64,000 nucleotides of DNA from Isochrysis galbana (lineage: Eukaryota; Haptophyta; Isochrysidales; Isochrysidaceae): assembly GCA_018136815.1 (NCBI GenBank), contig CM030934.1, forward strand, positions 7,447,172 to 7,511,171, given 5' to 3'. The position numbers and the translations under genes are program-made. Under the pieces are notes generated by a model. The model had not been told where the DNA came from, did no database searches, and worked only from the letters and a program-made list of their open reading frames with translations. Positions 20,101 to 29,134 of this stretch are shown piece by piece (within the stretch, counting starts at the first letter, position 1; each line of letters begins with the position of its first letter).

Positions 20101-21835
20101 CGCTCTGTAGTAGTGTTATAGGCCTATAGTTTCTGGGGTCCCTCGTGTCCCCTTTTTTGTAAAGGAGTATTATATCTCCCTCTCTCATCGACACGCTGAG
20201 GTATCCTTGCTTCAGCGCCAGGTTTAGGACCCTCAAAAAGTCGTGTCTAACTAGGTCGGTGAAGCTCTTGTAGAATTCCGCTGGGAGCGCGTCTGGCCCC
20301 GCGCTTTTGCCGTTGCCTATTTGGCTGATGGCGTTCAGGAGTTCCTCCATGGTTATCTTCCCTTCAATCGCGTTTCTTTCATGTGGATTTAATGGCCGTG
20401 TGTCCAGCGTGTCCTCAAGCTCTTGGTCCCTCACGTTGTTGCGTTCCTGGTAGAGCCACACGTAATATTTTCGTAGCTCTTTGCGGATCGTATCGTCGTC
20501 CGTGGCGGTGCGCCGCGTGTGCTCGCCTGGGTTGTTCCAGTCCTCCGTGATGAAGATCTCCGGTATTGCACTATTGGACGTGCGTGGGCTGAACTTCCGA
20601 AAGAATTCTTTGGTCATTCGTTCTTCGTGTTTGAGGGAGTCGAAGCTTTCTTTGCTCGTGGGTCTGGATTTCTTTCTGATCTCCCCGATAGTTTCGTTGA
20701 GTTCCCGCATTCTATCTAGCTTTCTGGCGTCCGGTTCCCCGTCGCATAGCTCTATCCCGATGAGCGCAAGTTCGTCTAGCGCACGTGCTATCTCCTGGTG
20801 TTCTTCACTTTGCTTTGTCGCCCAGAGAAGGTACGTGGCCGCTGCCTTTTTGGCATTGTACCACGCCTCTTCGACTCTCGTGTCCGGGGTCTCCGGCCGT
20901 ATATGGCTTCTCCACATGTGCGAGACCACTCTTCTAATTTCCTGTGAGTCGAAGAGTTCGCTGTTTATCCGTATGTCGTATCTTCGACCCGGCTTATAGC
21001 CGGCTATTTCGAATGTCCCCACCACCGGGAGGTGGTCCGATGTGCCCTTTCCCGTGAATAGTGTTGGGTGCGGGCCTATTTTTTGCCAGTTCACGTTGGA
21101 GCCTGATACTGGGGTGTATATTCTATCTATCCTTGTGTGGACTGTCCCCGATAGCCTGGTGAAGCCCCCTTTGGCCTGGCCGTTTACAAGGTTGTACGCG
21201 TCCGTTAGTCCAATTTCGTTCATGACGGCTTTTAGTTTGGGTCCTTGCGCGTTAGTGTATCCTTCTTTGTCGTCCAGCTTTTTGGTGTCCGCGTCGACGT
21301 CCTCGACGCAGTTGAAATCGCCACCCATTATCGTGTCTCTTTCTCCGCAAGGGAGGCTATTTTTTAGTGTGTCTATCTGGGTCGAGCGGAGGCTGGGCAT
21401 GGCACTTAGGTATATAGATATAAGTTCGAACTCTTTAGCATCTATGAGGCATCTGGCTCGTAGGCATCTGCCCTCTATTAGCGTTTCCGCCGTGTCCGGC
21501 GCAAGTTTCACTCTAGAGGAGGAGTCACGTATCGCGATCCCTACTCCACTCGCTGGGTCGGAAGGGTTGGCTGGCGCGTGCACCATTTGCCATCCCAACG
21601 CTTTCGCGGTCATGCAGGCTCGGTGGTGTCTACCGTCGGCGTAGGCGTGCATCTCTTGTATCAACAGGATGTCTATCTTAGCTTTCCGCGCTTGGGCGAG
21701 CACCGATCCTAGGGCACCGTGACCGATGCCGTTTATGTTGTAGGAGACTATCGTGACCGGTCCTTCACCTGGGTAGCCAAGGGTGGAGTCGAAAGTGATT
21801 GAATATACTATGTGGACACAGTCTAGTAGGTGTGT
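17142..21835 (-). mobile_element. Near full-length APE-type LINE retrotransposon
   Basis: Contains the ORF2-like polyprotein at 17468-21703 (open further upstream to at least 21780) and a 3' UTR from 17467 down to about 17149, ending TCTTCAGATG with a T-rich tail. No ORF1 is seen. The 5' side at 21832-21866 abuts another LINE 3' terminus (CTAGTAGGTGTGTAGCCC plus T-runs), so it may have inserted into, or been copied beside, an older LINE end. Related truncated copies lie at 11488-12425 and 16484-17141. Confidence 0.85.
17468..21703 (-). CDS. LINE ORF2: apurinic endonuclease, reverse transcriptase, zinc knuckle
   Basis: At least 1411 aa. The frame stays open upstream and reads IVSYNINGIGHG, the usual first motif of APE endonucleases, so the true start is upstream of 21703 (no ATG chosen). 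The endonuclease spans about the first 235 residues (LLIQEMH, GGDFNCVED, TSDHLPVV). The reverse transcriptase follows at about 440-750: GKSAGPDALPAEFY, LLYKKGDTRDPRNYRPI, LDWEKAFDRV, GVPQGCPLSP and the catalytic FADD at 698-701. The C-terminal region has CRLCKEADECSTHLGEC, a zf-RVT/CCHC-like finger. No RNase H domain was recognised. The protein would nick the target and reverse transcribe in place. The frame has no stops, so this copy may be recent and active. Confidence 0.93.
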   Translation of the reverse strand: MLAQARKAKIDILLIQEMHAYADGRHHRACMTAKALGWQMVHAPANPSDPASGVGIAIRDSSSRVKLAPDTAETLIEGRCLRARCLIDAKEFELISIYLSAMPSLRSTQIDTLKNSLPCGERDTIMGGDFNCVEDVDADTKKLDDKEGYTNAQGPKLKAVMNEIGLTDAYNLVNGQAKGGFTRLSGTVHTRIDRIYTPVSGSNVNWQKIGPHPTLFTGKGTSDHLPVVGTFEIAGYKPGRRYDIRINSELFDSQEIRRVVSHMWRSHIRPETPDTRVEEAWYNAKKAAATYLLWATKQSEEHQEIARALDELALIGIELCDGEPDARKLDRMRELNETIGEIRKKSRPTSKESFDSLKHEERMTKEFFRKFSPRTSNSAIPEIFITEDWNNPGEHTRRTATDDDTIRKELRKYYVWLYQERNNVRDQELEDTLDTRPLNPHERNAIEGKITMEELLNAISQIGNGKSAGPDALPAEFYKSFTDLVRHDFLRVLNLALKQGYLSVSMREGDIILLYKKGDTRDPRNYRPITLLQSDYKILAKILTNRLKEVIGNIISKDQLGFVPKRLIGEATHLLQLTYAYLDETGEPGILLALDWEKAFDRVNWEFYHLALERLKFGENFRRYARALTNSEAKPIRYIKTNGGRSFPLNVASGVPQGCPLSPLAFLLTAEALTRAINEDENIEGIIVNGAELKISQFADDTQLLAANYDSLARSLKWVDRYAAVSCGKPNDTKFEGLRMGSLKRKRPPPEFRKYKWLKSNEYATILGVPLGGPQAMKAYWRKLADKIDKKTTMYATISANLSIHGRTKVANFLVYSIPRYWLQTLAAPSSFHASVKKCVDRLLWTNTHTGKRLKWIKHPEIQMMSDKEKAPQLGLGLLDWDNHVKALQAKWILNYLDARQAQWKQILDAWFCRTSLGRAAVLTTIPANRLTGSIKGTSKLPPFWKQALDTIRKLRMEPLTLSREGVLSQPLWYNPTYPVSGVQPKWAELWSSLECNVVHNVYSDYESTTPYTVEECAQYLRNNDTYIQFRGEFIPRENFLETWHTIVLHASTMETKAEEGNGAETTPPRNGQQQTVNEDGQPPEIRITRDGEYYARWKGRWHEAELSYLGTPILGERLQEPPSDLDPAPPAKWGEGYKTNKRLEYPLADEYTLDGKTPLDETQVEHLTEALQRIDRKRKRLTGPTKWEERLRVSEDTWAHIARLYTSPMVTARDMHLHYKHITHRRMGTYNRFPGRDSTCRLCKEADECSTHLGECPKITKILETLDKVTRFTPRADRDREDVIIDNLFIFPKGNAPKSLCTLYLLAWRYIITDFYRIHYDGIDFSEESILIRVIERYTTLSKALLYTQNTDSARTAQAGMGRKPKKRIDISDLRPVYTLNDRNGLKPSEELAKLAIKLGIAHAVEGARE

Positions 21836-22116
21836 AGCCCAGAATCTTCAGATTTTTTTAGTAGGCATCTTCAAGATTTTTTTAATCTTAGGTACAATAG
21901 CTGGAACGGCAATCGGATCGGAGCGAACGCCATGGCCAGGGAGATGGGGCGTGTCACGTATAGCGCGCATCCGAAATATCCCTCCCCCACCCGCAACGAC
22001 TTTTTTCAAAAAAACCCACTGGTATAATTTTTACCGCACAACCTGTTCAGCACACGTACATACAACACCAATGTTGTGCTCGAGCATAGCACCGTCACCC
22101 GCCCGTGGCTGCTTTT

Positions 22117-23124
22117 TCATGGCCCCTCATGAGGCCGAACCACCACAGCTCCATCGACCACGTCGGAGTACGTCGGCAGGGCTTCATCGTCGTCTCCAGC
22201 ATCTGATGCGTGCGTTTCCGCCTCGCGAACCATCTTGGTTGCGCCCCCACCACTTCCCGCCGGGTCAGGCGCAGCTTGCAACGGTTCAAGCCCAATTTCA
22301 CCCAATGTGTCGTCGTCCGCCTCACGATCCGAGTCGGGATCAACAAGAGATTCCGCGCGCGAACCGTGAAGCTCTCGACGGGGCAATGTGCGATTGCAAA
22401 GGCGACAGCAGCACCGCACGACAGCACAGAATAGAATGACACTGGCAGCAGCAAGCAAAAGGAAGGACGCTATCTCCATCGGCACGAGGAGGCGGGGTCC
22501 ATAAATGCAGTCTGACCACTCACGCATTGCGTACTCGCAACCAGCGTTTATGAGCCCCCGCTCTGTGCTGGTTGCCGCGCTGCTTAAGCAGTTCATCACA
22601 TCGATGTCAGTCTCGGCGTGTGGGCAGAGGACAGCTGCCGGCCGTTCACACCGGAGAAGGAGGTTGGAGCGCTGAATTGCGCAGTAGCCGTTAGGGAGCC
22701 CTGGGTTGCGCGCAGTAGCTGCTGACACGGCAGCTTTGGGGCGAGTGATGGCCGCCGTAAAGATGACATCTATCTCGGGATCAGTCTCAGACTCTAAGAA
22801 CGGGAGCACGTGGTAGACGCGGCCGGCGTCTGCAGGCCCACTCCAGCTGGCAAACCCTGCTGTGTCTGCACAGCTGCTTGCCGCGGCCTCCTGCGCACCA
22901 TCGCTCCACCTGGTGCTGAAGCAGAGGCGGCTGGCAATGAGGTGGGATTGGATGGCGGGACGGAGCTGGATTGATAGGATCCCGCCCGCCGTCGCCTCCA
23001 CAGCCACGCAAAGCGGCTGTGAGCTGGGCGCGGCGGTCGCAGCAAGCTCGACCGGTCGCTCGCCCAGGCGTAGAGGCCGGCAGGGAAGGGTGTAGGCAGC
23101 GGCAGCGGCGAGAGTGGCGAGCAT
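22117..23124 (-). CDS. Single-pass type I membrane protein, unknown family
   Basis: 335 aa, single exon. The N-terminus MLATLAAAAAYTLP looks like a short signal peptide. A Cys-containing extracytoplasmic region (about 15-210; Cys at about 39, 68, 85, 148, 159, 167, 179, 196, 206) is followed by a strong transmembrane segment at about 212-240 (MEIASFLLLAAASVILFC), a juxtamembrane RCCCRLC cluster suitable for palmitoylation, and an acidic tail with LPTYSDVV, a Tyr-based sorting-like motif. No family was recognised. Codon composition matches neighbouring host genes. A 400-bp purine-rich stretch lies directly upstream (CT-rich in the sense of this gene). Confidence 0.72.
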   Translation of the reverse strand: MLATLAAAAAYTLPCRPLRLGERPVELAATAAPSSQPLCVAVEATAGGILSIQLRPAIQSHLIASRLCFSTRWSDGAQEAAASSCADTAGFASWSGPADAGRVYHVLPFLESETDPEIDVIFTAAITRPKAAVSAATARNPGLPNGYCAIQRSNLLLRCERPAAVLCPHAETDIDVMNCLSSAATSTERGLINAGCEYAMREWSDCIYGPRLLVPMEIASFLLLAAASVILFCAVVRCCCRLCNRTLPRRELHGSRAESLVDPDSDREADDDTLGEIGLEPLQAAPDPAGSGGGATKMVREAETHASDAGDDDEALPTYSDVVDGAVVVRPHEGP

Positions 23125-23229
23125 AGTGATGAAGGCTGCCCTATGTCCGTGCGGCGGAGAGGAGGGCCGTTCGGGCGGGCGAGAGTCGGAAGAGGAGGGC
23201 TGAGAGGTGAGGGTGGGAGTGGCCGCGGC

Positions 23230-23640
23230 AGGCTTGTCTGCCTAGAGTCAGAGAGTGCGGAGAGAGGAGGGGAGGGAGGAGGGAGGAGGGATGTTTGAGA
23301 GAGTGAAGGAGAGAGGGGACTTCTTAGATTATCTGTGGTGGGTTGGTTGGGAGGGAGCGAGGAGGAGGAGGGGAGGGGGGGGGGGGGGGAGGGGCTGGGG
23401 GGAGAGATCGTCCAGAGGAGGAAAGAAGCAGGAAAGAGAGAGGAGGGCATGTGATTGAGGAGTGAGGAAGGGGAGGAGAGGCGGGGGGGGAGAGGGACGG
23501 ACGCCGCGGGGGGGCGGGCGAAGGGGGGGGGGGGGGGGGGGGAGAGGGCTGGAAAGAGGGGAGGGGGAAGGGGAGGGGGAAGGGGAGGGGGGGGCGGGGG
23601 GGAGGCGAGCGGCTGGGTCGCCCCCCTGTTCACTGTTCAC
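23230..23640 (+). repeat. Long polypurine tract with G-runs
   Basis: About 400 nt almost entirely A/G, with G-runs of up to about 20 at 23370-23390 and 23524-23542. It lies in the promoter region of the minus-strand membrane protein gene. Such tracts can form triplex or G-quadruplex DNA. Apparent ORFs here (R/G/E-rich or P-rich) are artefacts. Confidence 0.85.
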
Positions 23641-23848
23641 GCGTTGGGCGGTGGGCCCGCGCCACGACGAAACGGCGCTCAGTCAACAATCGGCCTCGAG
23701 TAGCCAAGCACAATCATAGTCATCTGGGGCAGTGAGGGGGCTCTTGGCTTCAAAGAGTACTACCCTACACCCTCCCCCCGAGCCCCTCCCCCCCCCCCCC
23801 CCCCCCTCCCCTCCTCCTCCTCGCTCCCTCCCAACCAACCCACCACAG
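23333..23848. repeat. 65-bp inverted repeat around the polypurine tract
   Basis: 23333-23395 (TGTGGTGGGTTGGTTGGGAG...GAGGGGCT) is the reverse complement of 23780-23847 (AGCCCCTCCCCC...CCCACCACA), nearly perfect apart from G-run length. The arms enclose about 385 bp. Confidence 0.85.
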
Positions 23849-24029
23849 GAAAAAATTCGTCAAACGCGAACTCAACTCAAACTTTTTGACCGTTTGATCA
23901 TAGTCAACTACCTACTACTCCCTTGACCCCCAAAGTGGACACTCTCCAGAACACTGGAAATTTGAAAATTTTCATCGCGCCGCGTACCGCGTAAACGCGG
24001 CGCTAAACCATAAACCAAGCGAAACGAAA

Positions 24030-24270
24030 TGCACCTCGCGGCTGCGCCGCGGCCCTCCCCTCCTGGCTCTGGCGCCCCCCGTCTCCTTTCCCTTTACCTA
24101 AACATAAACAAGGCCAAAAGACACGTGAACGTCGGAGGGGAGATTTGCCGCTCCCCCCTCCCCTCTCTCTTCCCTCTTCCTCCTCTCTTCCCTGCGGCGC
24201 TGCGGCGCGGGCCCATGGCGCGCGCTTGCAACCCACCTGCAGGCCCCCAGGTGGCCTCCTGTCGCATCCA
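24030..24270 (-). repeat. Family B dispersed repeat, copy 2
   Basis: Shares TCCTGGCTCTGGCGCC, TTTACCTAAACA, the CTCCCCTCTCTCTTCCC block and GGGCCCATGGCGCGCGC with copies at 10740-11225 and 27030-27400. Confidence 0.7.
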
Positions 24271-24407
24271 GATATCCAGAGATATGTATGCGGACGCGGT
24301 GTGCAGTGTCTCCACCCTGCACCCTCCACCATGCGTTGTGTGAGAAAATTTGAGTGAGTTTTTTTTTCGCCAGTGAGTTGTCTCGAAGCTTTGCTGCATT
24401 GCACGTC

Positions 24408-24905
24408 AACTAAGTTTATACTTGGTTCACTCATGGCGGGGCACGAGCCCCCCTCTCTCTCCACTCCTCCCCTGCCATGGGGGAAGAACCACCCGCTCTC
24501 CTGGCACGCCTGATGGCCTGCCAGGAGCACACTGCCCTGCTGACCCATCCCTCTCCCCACAGGCACGCCTGATTCGCCCGCCCTGGCCTGTCGTGGCCTG
24601 CCCATTCCTCTGACCAGCCCCTCCTCCCCCTGGGCCCCCCTGTTCAGGACCCCCAGCCAGCTCCAGTCGACTTGCAGGGGAGCGGAGCGCCAGCGAGGGA
24701 GAGGCAGGAGGGGCCAGGGCCATGCCCCAGCCTCACCTGCCCCCTGAGCTGTGCTCCCAGGCCCTGCAGGCCATCTGGGGACCTGAGCGAGGGGCCGCAG
24801 GCGCGCGCCATGGGCCCCCGCCGCAGGGAAGAGAGGAGGAAAAGGGAAGAGGGAGGGGAGGGGGGAGCGGCAGCTCTCCCCTCCGGTGTTTACGTGTCTT
24901 CTAGA
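24408..24905 (+). repeat. Family A repeat copy 3, ending in family B sequence
   Basis: Starts at the invariant terminus CAACTAAGTTTATACTTGG (24408), runs through GGCACGAGCCCCC and CCTGGCACGCCTGATGGCC. From about 24780 it switches to the family B block GGGGCCGCAGGCGCGCGCCA...CGGCAGCTCTCCCCTCCGG. A and B may therefore be alternative segments of one larger element. Confidence 0.75.
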
Positions 24906-25159
24906 CCTAGTTGGGTAAGAGAATAAATAAAATAATCAATGTTATATCCTAGCCAACCCCACTAGCTAATTGGACACAACTTCTCCGTCCCGGAATCCCG
25001 CCATGCCTGACGAGCCAGGTGTCCGAGTGATACCGACAAGTGATTTGACAACTCTACGATAGATCGATTTATTTATCATAAACATATCATTAAATTATGT
25101 TACGAATGGTGCCCCCAGCGCCCTTTCAAACATGCCACACACACTAGAAATCAGGCTCT

Positions 25160-25220
25160 AGACGCGCACATATGGACTGCCTGCGCGTCGCCATGCGGCG
25201 CACAGACAGTCCATACACAT
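25160..25220. repeat. Imperfect palindrome around GACTGTC-like motif
   Basis: CATATGGACTGCCTGCGCGTCGCCATG followed by CGGCGCACAGACAGTCCATA forms a stem of about 20 bp with mismatches. Confidence 0.6.
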
Positions 25221-25987
25221 ATATTACGAATACACACGCGCACTGCCCCCCCAATTCGACCCCTTCGAGCCCTGTAGCCTATCTGCTGACCGGCCGCGCC
25301 TGCCGAGAGAGACGCCAACTCTGACTTTTCAGCCAGGGAAGCTTGCTGCGAGGCGGGTGTGGGCTGGGGCGGGGTCAGGTGCTGGGTATGGCACACCCAG
25401 GCCAAGGCCGGGCGGGGGGCTCGCGCTGCGCGCGCGCTGCTCGCACCTGGCTTCTGGCGCTCGTCTGCGCGCTGCGAAGGGGGGGGAGTGCGAGAACGAC
25501 CTGGAGGTGAGCGCGGCGAGCGTAAAGGGGCACATCGCGGCAGGCAGCGTGGGGGGGCTTACCACTGGTGTTGGCCGCGCGAGTACACCCCTGTGGCAAG
25601 CTGGGCTGCCAGAGAGGAGTGGGGGAAGGGGGGGGGGGGGGAGCGGCGCGCGGCGGGCCTCCGCGGCCGCTGCAGCGGCTAAGTCCCCGGCACCCGGGGA
25701 GATAGCCGCTGGAGCGAGCCCTTATTGTCACCTTTCGGCACCAGAACCTCACACTGTGCGACTCGCTCATGTCGCTCCGCGCCACGCAGGAACGCCGACA
25801 GAGATGTCGGCGATCAGCCGAGGCGCGCTCTGAGCGACCCTAGCGACTCGGACGAGTCGCGGCGCGGCGAGACCATCTTGGACGAGGGCTGCGCGAACGC
25901 GGCCGTCGGTTGGGCAAGGAGGCAGGGGACCTGCCAAATGTGGCGGCTATCCTTAGGACCTAACTTAGGAGCAGCGAGCCAATTCGG

Positions 25988-26696
25988 GTGGGCCTTGCAA
26001 CGATGGAGTACTTTGAAGCTCCCCATAACCAATGGTACAGAGGCAGCTTTTCTGCTGTGGGGCATTCGACCTGGACCATCTCTTACGCCGACGGTTCGAC
26101 ACTCGTGATAGACAACGAGAACGAGGCGAGGAGTGCTATAGATGTGTGTGCCCTCCCTCATTGGAGGACACTCGTGGCTAAGGTGAAGGGGGCATTCGAC
26201 TATTTGGAGAATCGTCTCACTGATAAGTGTGCCACTCCCTATTGGTGTGGAGAGCAACATCGCATCACGGGACTTCTCCGCGCTTTTAACCCGGCGTTCG
26301 TATGCGGCCACGTAGATCCGGGGTGGGTGCACCAGCTTGCAGAAATACCTTGCTTTGCTCACATCCCAGGCGTCACTCAGCTGCTCCAGAGAGAGCTTCC
26401 GGACTACGCCGTGGCATGCCGGGGGCCGGGGGATTCAAATCGACCATAGGGACGTCGAATCATTTACCTCAGATGTATTAGCTTGGTGGGCCGCCAATCA
26501 TACGAAGTTCCCAACATGGGCCATCGCAGCAAGGATTGCATTTTCTCTTAGTCCTAATTCTGCATCTTGTGAGCGTGTCTTCTCATTGCTCCAGTGTGTC
26601 TTTGGTGTGGATCGTGTTAAATCTTTGGCGGATCAGGTTGAGGCCTCCATCATGTTGCGATTTAATAGCAACCAGCGAGACCGTGTGTCGAAGTGA
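25988..26696 (+). pseudogene. hAT-family transposase, C-terminal part, frameshifted
   Basis: Frame 1 (25988-26449) starts with a short Tudor-like beta segment (WYRGSFSAV, WTISYADGS), then reads HWRTLVAKVKGAFDYLENRL, YWCGEQHRITGLLRAFNP and LLQRELPDY, typical of the hAT core before the dimerisation region. Frame 2 (to 26696) reads LAWWAANHTKFPTWAIAAR and SASCERVFSLLQ...DQVEASIMLRFN, the classic hAT C-terminal dimerisation domain (ERVFS motif). A shift near 26425 (GCCGGGGGCCGGGGG) breaks it. The BED finger and first catalytic Asp are not seen. It is a non-functional remnant. Confidence 0.82.
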
Positions 26697-26929
26697 TCGT
26701 GTCATCCGTGAGTGTTTGTAATCGAATAATGTTTGTGTTACCTATGCATCATCACACCACATGCCACATGTATTGTATTGGTGTTAGATTAGGAATATTA
26801 AGGATAGTGTGAGAAGGAGCAACCAAGGCCTAGATTTTAGTTAGGTTTAGTGGACACGGTGGCATGCGCATGTGTGGCGATGCGCGCGGGGATGCGGTGC
26901 AATAGATGACGCGAAGGCGAGAGATATCT

Positions 26930-27025
26930 ATGGATATTTCATGAGATATTTGGGCTGAACTTTGAGATATATCGGAGATATCCCCCATGGATATTTGGGC
27001 GAAAAATCGTGGATATTTTGGGCTA
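26930..27025. repeat. Short degenerate repeat (GGATATTTGGGC units)
   Basis: GGATATTTCATGAG, GATATTTGGGCTGAA, GATATATCGGAG, GGATATTTGGGCGAA and GGATATTTTGGGC follow each other at roughly 12-25-bp spacing. Confidence 0.6.
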
Positions 27026-27029
27026 CCCC

Positions 27030-27420
27030 TACCTCCTGGGGACCTGAAGAGGGGCCGCAGGCGCGCGCCATGGGCCCCCGCCGCAGGGAAGAGAGGAGGA
27101 AAAGGGAAGAGGGAGGGGAGGGGGGAGCGGCAGCTCTCCCCTCCGGCAGAAACGTGTCTTCTCGCCCCGTTTGGGTAAGAGAAGACGGGGGCGCCAGAGC
27201 CAGGAGGGAAGGGCCGCGGCTCGCCGCAGCCACTCGCTTCGGCGAGGAGTGATTAGCGCTTCTGGGCTCCCTTTCACGAGTGCCCCCCCCCCCCTCCCCT
27301 GCGTTGTTTTTACCCGAAAGGGGCTTTCCCCCAGCGTGGACTCGAGGAGAGGACGTGCTGGTGCTGGGGTGCGCGGGGTCGGTGAGTGCACTGGGGGGAG
27401 GACAAATATCGAGGGGAGGG
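27030..27420 (+). repeat. Family B dispersed repeat, copy 3
   Basis: Contains GGGGCCGCAGGCGCGCGCCA, the GAAGAGAGGAGGAAAAGGG block, GGCGCCAGAGCCAGGAGGG, GGGCCGCGGCTCGCCGC, ACTCGCTTCGGCGAG and GTTTTTACCCGAAAGGGG in order. Confidence 0.75.
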
Positions 27421-27559
27421 GGCAGTGCCCCCTCCCCCCGGTAGCACTCGGACACCTGGCTCGTCAGGCATGGCGAGATTCCGGGACGGAAAAGTTGTGT
27501 CCGATTAGCTAGTGGGGTTGGCTAGGATATAACATTAATTACTTTTTTTTATTCAAGGG

Positions 27560-28265
27560 GCGCCACAGATGGCTGACTGCAACGAGGATTCAGCGCGCGG
27601 CCTGCTCGATTGGCGTGACTCTGTGGGTGGCCCCAGTGTATTTGGTGTCTGGCGGGCGGGGCCCCCCACCCCCCATCCAGGTGGATCATCGAAATCGGGC
27701 ACGCACCGCGCCCGGTCTCGATTTGAAGTTGGGCTCTCCGGGCCTCACTCGGCGACGGCTCAACGTCCAATGGGCTCAGCGGATGGCTGAATTCGACGAG
27801 GTTTTGGCGCGCGGCCTGCCCGATTGCCGTGACTGTGTGGGTGGCCCCTGTGTATTTGGTTTCTGGCGGGGCCCCCCATCCAGGTGGATCGTCAAAAACG
27901 GGCATGCACCGCGCCCGGTCTCGATTTGAAGTTGTGGGCTCTCTGGGCCTCACTCGTAGACGTCGAACGTCCAATGGGCTCAGCGGATGGCTGATTTCGA
28001 CGAGGTTTCGGCGCGCGTCCCGCCCGATTGGCGTGACTGTGTAGGTGGCCCCTGTGTATTTGTGTATTATTTGGTGTCTGGCGGGGCCCCCCACCCAGGT
28101 GGATTATCAAAAACGGGCATGCACCACGCCCGGTCTCGATTTGAAGTTGGGCTCTCCGGGCCTCACTCGTAGACGTTGAACGTGCAATGGGCTCAGCGGA
28201 TGGCTGATTTCGACGAGGTTTTGGCGCGCGTCCCGCCCGATTGGCGTGACTGTGTACTGTGTGGG
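27560..28265 (+). repeat. 205-214-bp tandem repeat array, four units
   Basis: Units begin near 27570, 27784, 27989 and 28202 with GGCTGA(C/A/T)T-CGACGAGG, followed by CGCGC(G/C)-CCTGCCCGATTG, GTGGCCCCTGTGTATTTGG, CCAGGTGGATCATC and CGCGCCCGGTCTCGATTTGA. Related to the tandem units at 7930-8430. Open frames are incidental. Confidence 0.9.
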
Positions 28266-28870
28266 TGGCCCGAGGCTCTCTCCCTTGCCCTTGCCCTTGC
28301 TCGCCTCGCTGCCCTGGGTCGGCTATAGATGGCGCTGTCTTCCTGGCAACCATAAGAGGGGGGGGGGGGGGGGAGCAGGCCCTCGAGCGGACTTTGGAGT
28401 GCGACTCGCGATCCGCGCCCACCAGCCCACCAGCTAGTTCACTAGTTCGTTCCCACTAATGATCTACTTTAATCCAGATCTAATCCATCGTCGACATTTG
28501 TACTTGACTCCTCGCTGATGGCGCCGCCGAGACGGACGGACCCCTAGAGGAGGGAGGACTCTAACAACCTACCCTCGTCGCCCGCTCGCTCGCTCGCCCC
28601 CCCCCCTCTCTCTCCTCTCTGCTCTCTCCCTCTCTCTCCTCCTCCCATCCTCCTCCCCCTCTTCTCCCCGCTCGCTGGGCTCTGCCTCTTCCCTTCTCTC
28701 CCCTCTTTCGATATTCTTTTTCCCCTTCGTAGACTATGGGTTCCCCCCTTCCCTTCCCATCCCTTCCGCTCCCACCCACCCCCTTCCCGCAGGTTCCCCT
28801 CTCCCCTTCGCCCCTCCGCCCCACCTCCCCTCCGCCCCACCTCCTCCCGAGGCGCAGGCAGCGGCGCGCG
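28265..28870. other. Spacer and pyrimidine-rich leader of the hSac2-domain gene
   Basis: A G-run (28360-28373) and unique sequence are followed by a C/T-rich stretch at 28590-28860 directly upstream of the start codon at 28878, likely promoter/5' UTR. Confidence 0.55.
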
Positions 28871-28877
28871 CGTGTCC

Positions 28878-29102
28878 ATGTCCTCTCCTTCCGATCGGCC
28901 AGCCGCCGCACTCGCCGATGAGATTGGCGAGGCGCAGCCAGAGCTCTTCCAGCAGACTGACGCATTTGGCGCGGGTGTGGGCGGCCTCGACGACCCGTTT
29001 GGCGAGTCGCCGCTCAAGATGGACACCGTCTCGCTCGACGACCCGCCGGAGCAGCCCTCGGAGCAGCCAGCCCAACAGCCAGCCGAACTGCGAGCAGAGC
29101 AA

Positions 29103-29134
<32 letters not shown>

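Larger units (their letters stand above)
24935..27540. mobile_element. Putative hAT-like DNA transposon bounded by about 95-bp inverted repeats
   Basis: The left arm 24937-25032 (ATGTTATATCCTAGCCAACC ... GTGTCCGAGTG) and right arm 27438-27536 are near-perfect reverse complements. The interior holds a degenerate hAT transposase (25988-26696) and a family B copy (27030-27400). No convincing 8-bp target duplication was found at these ends, so the boundaries may be those of an inverted repeat rather than the transposon proper. Confidence 0.65.

Noticed and set aside
23251-23719. Glycine/arginine-rich and proline-rich frames around the polypurine tract
   Set aside because: Products of a purine-only strand, open in several frames.
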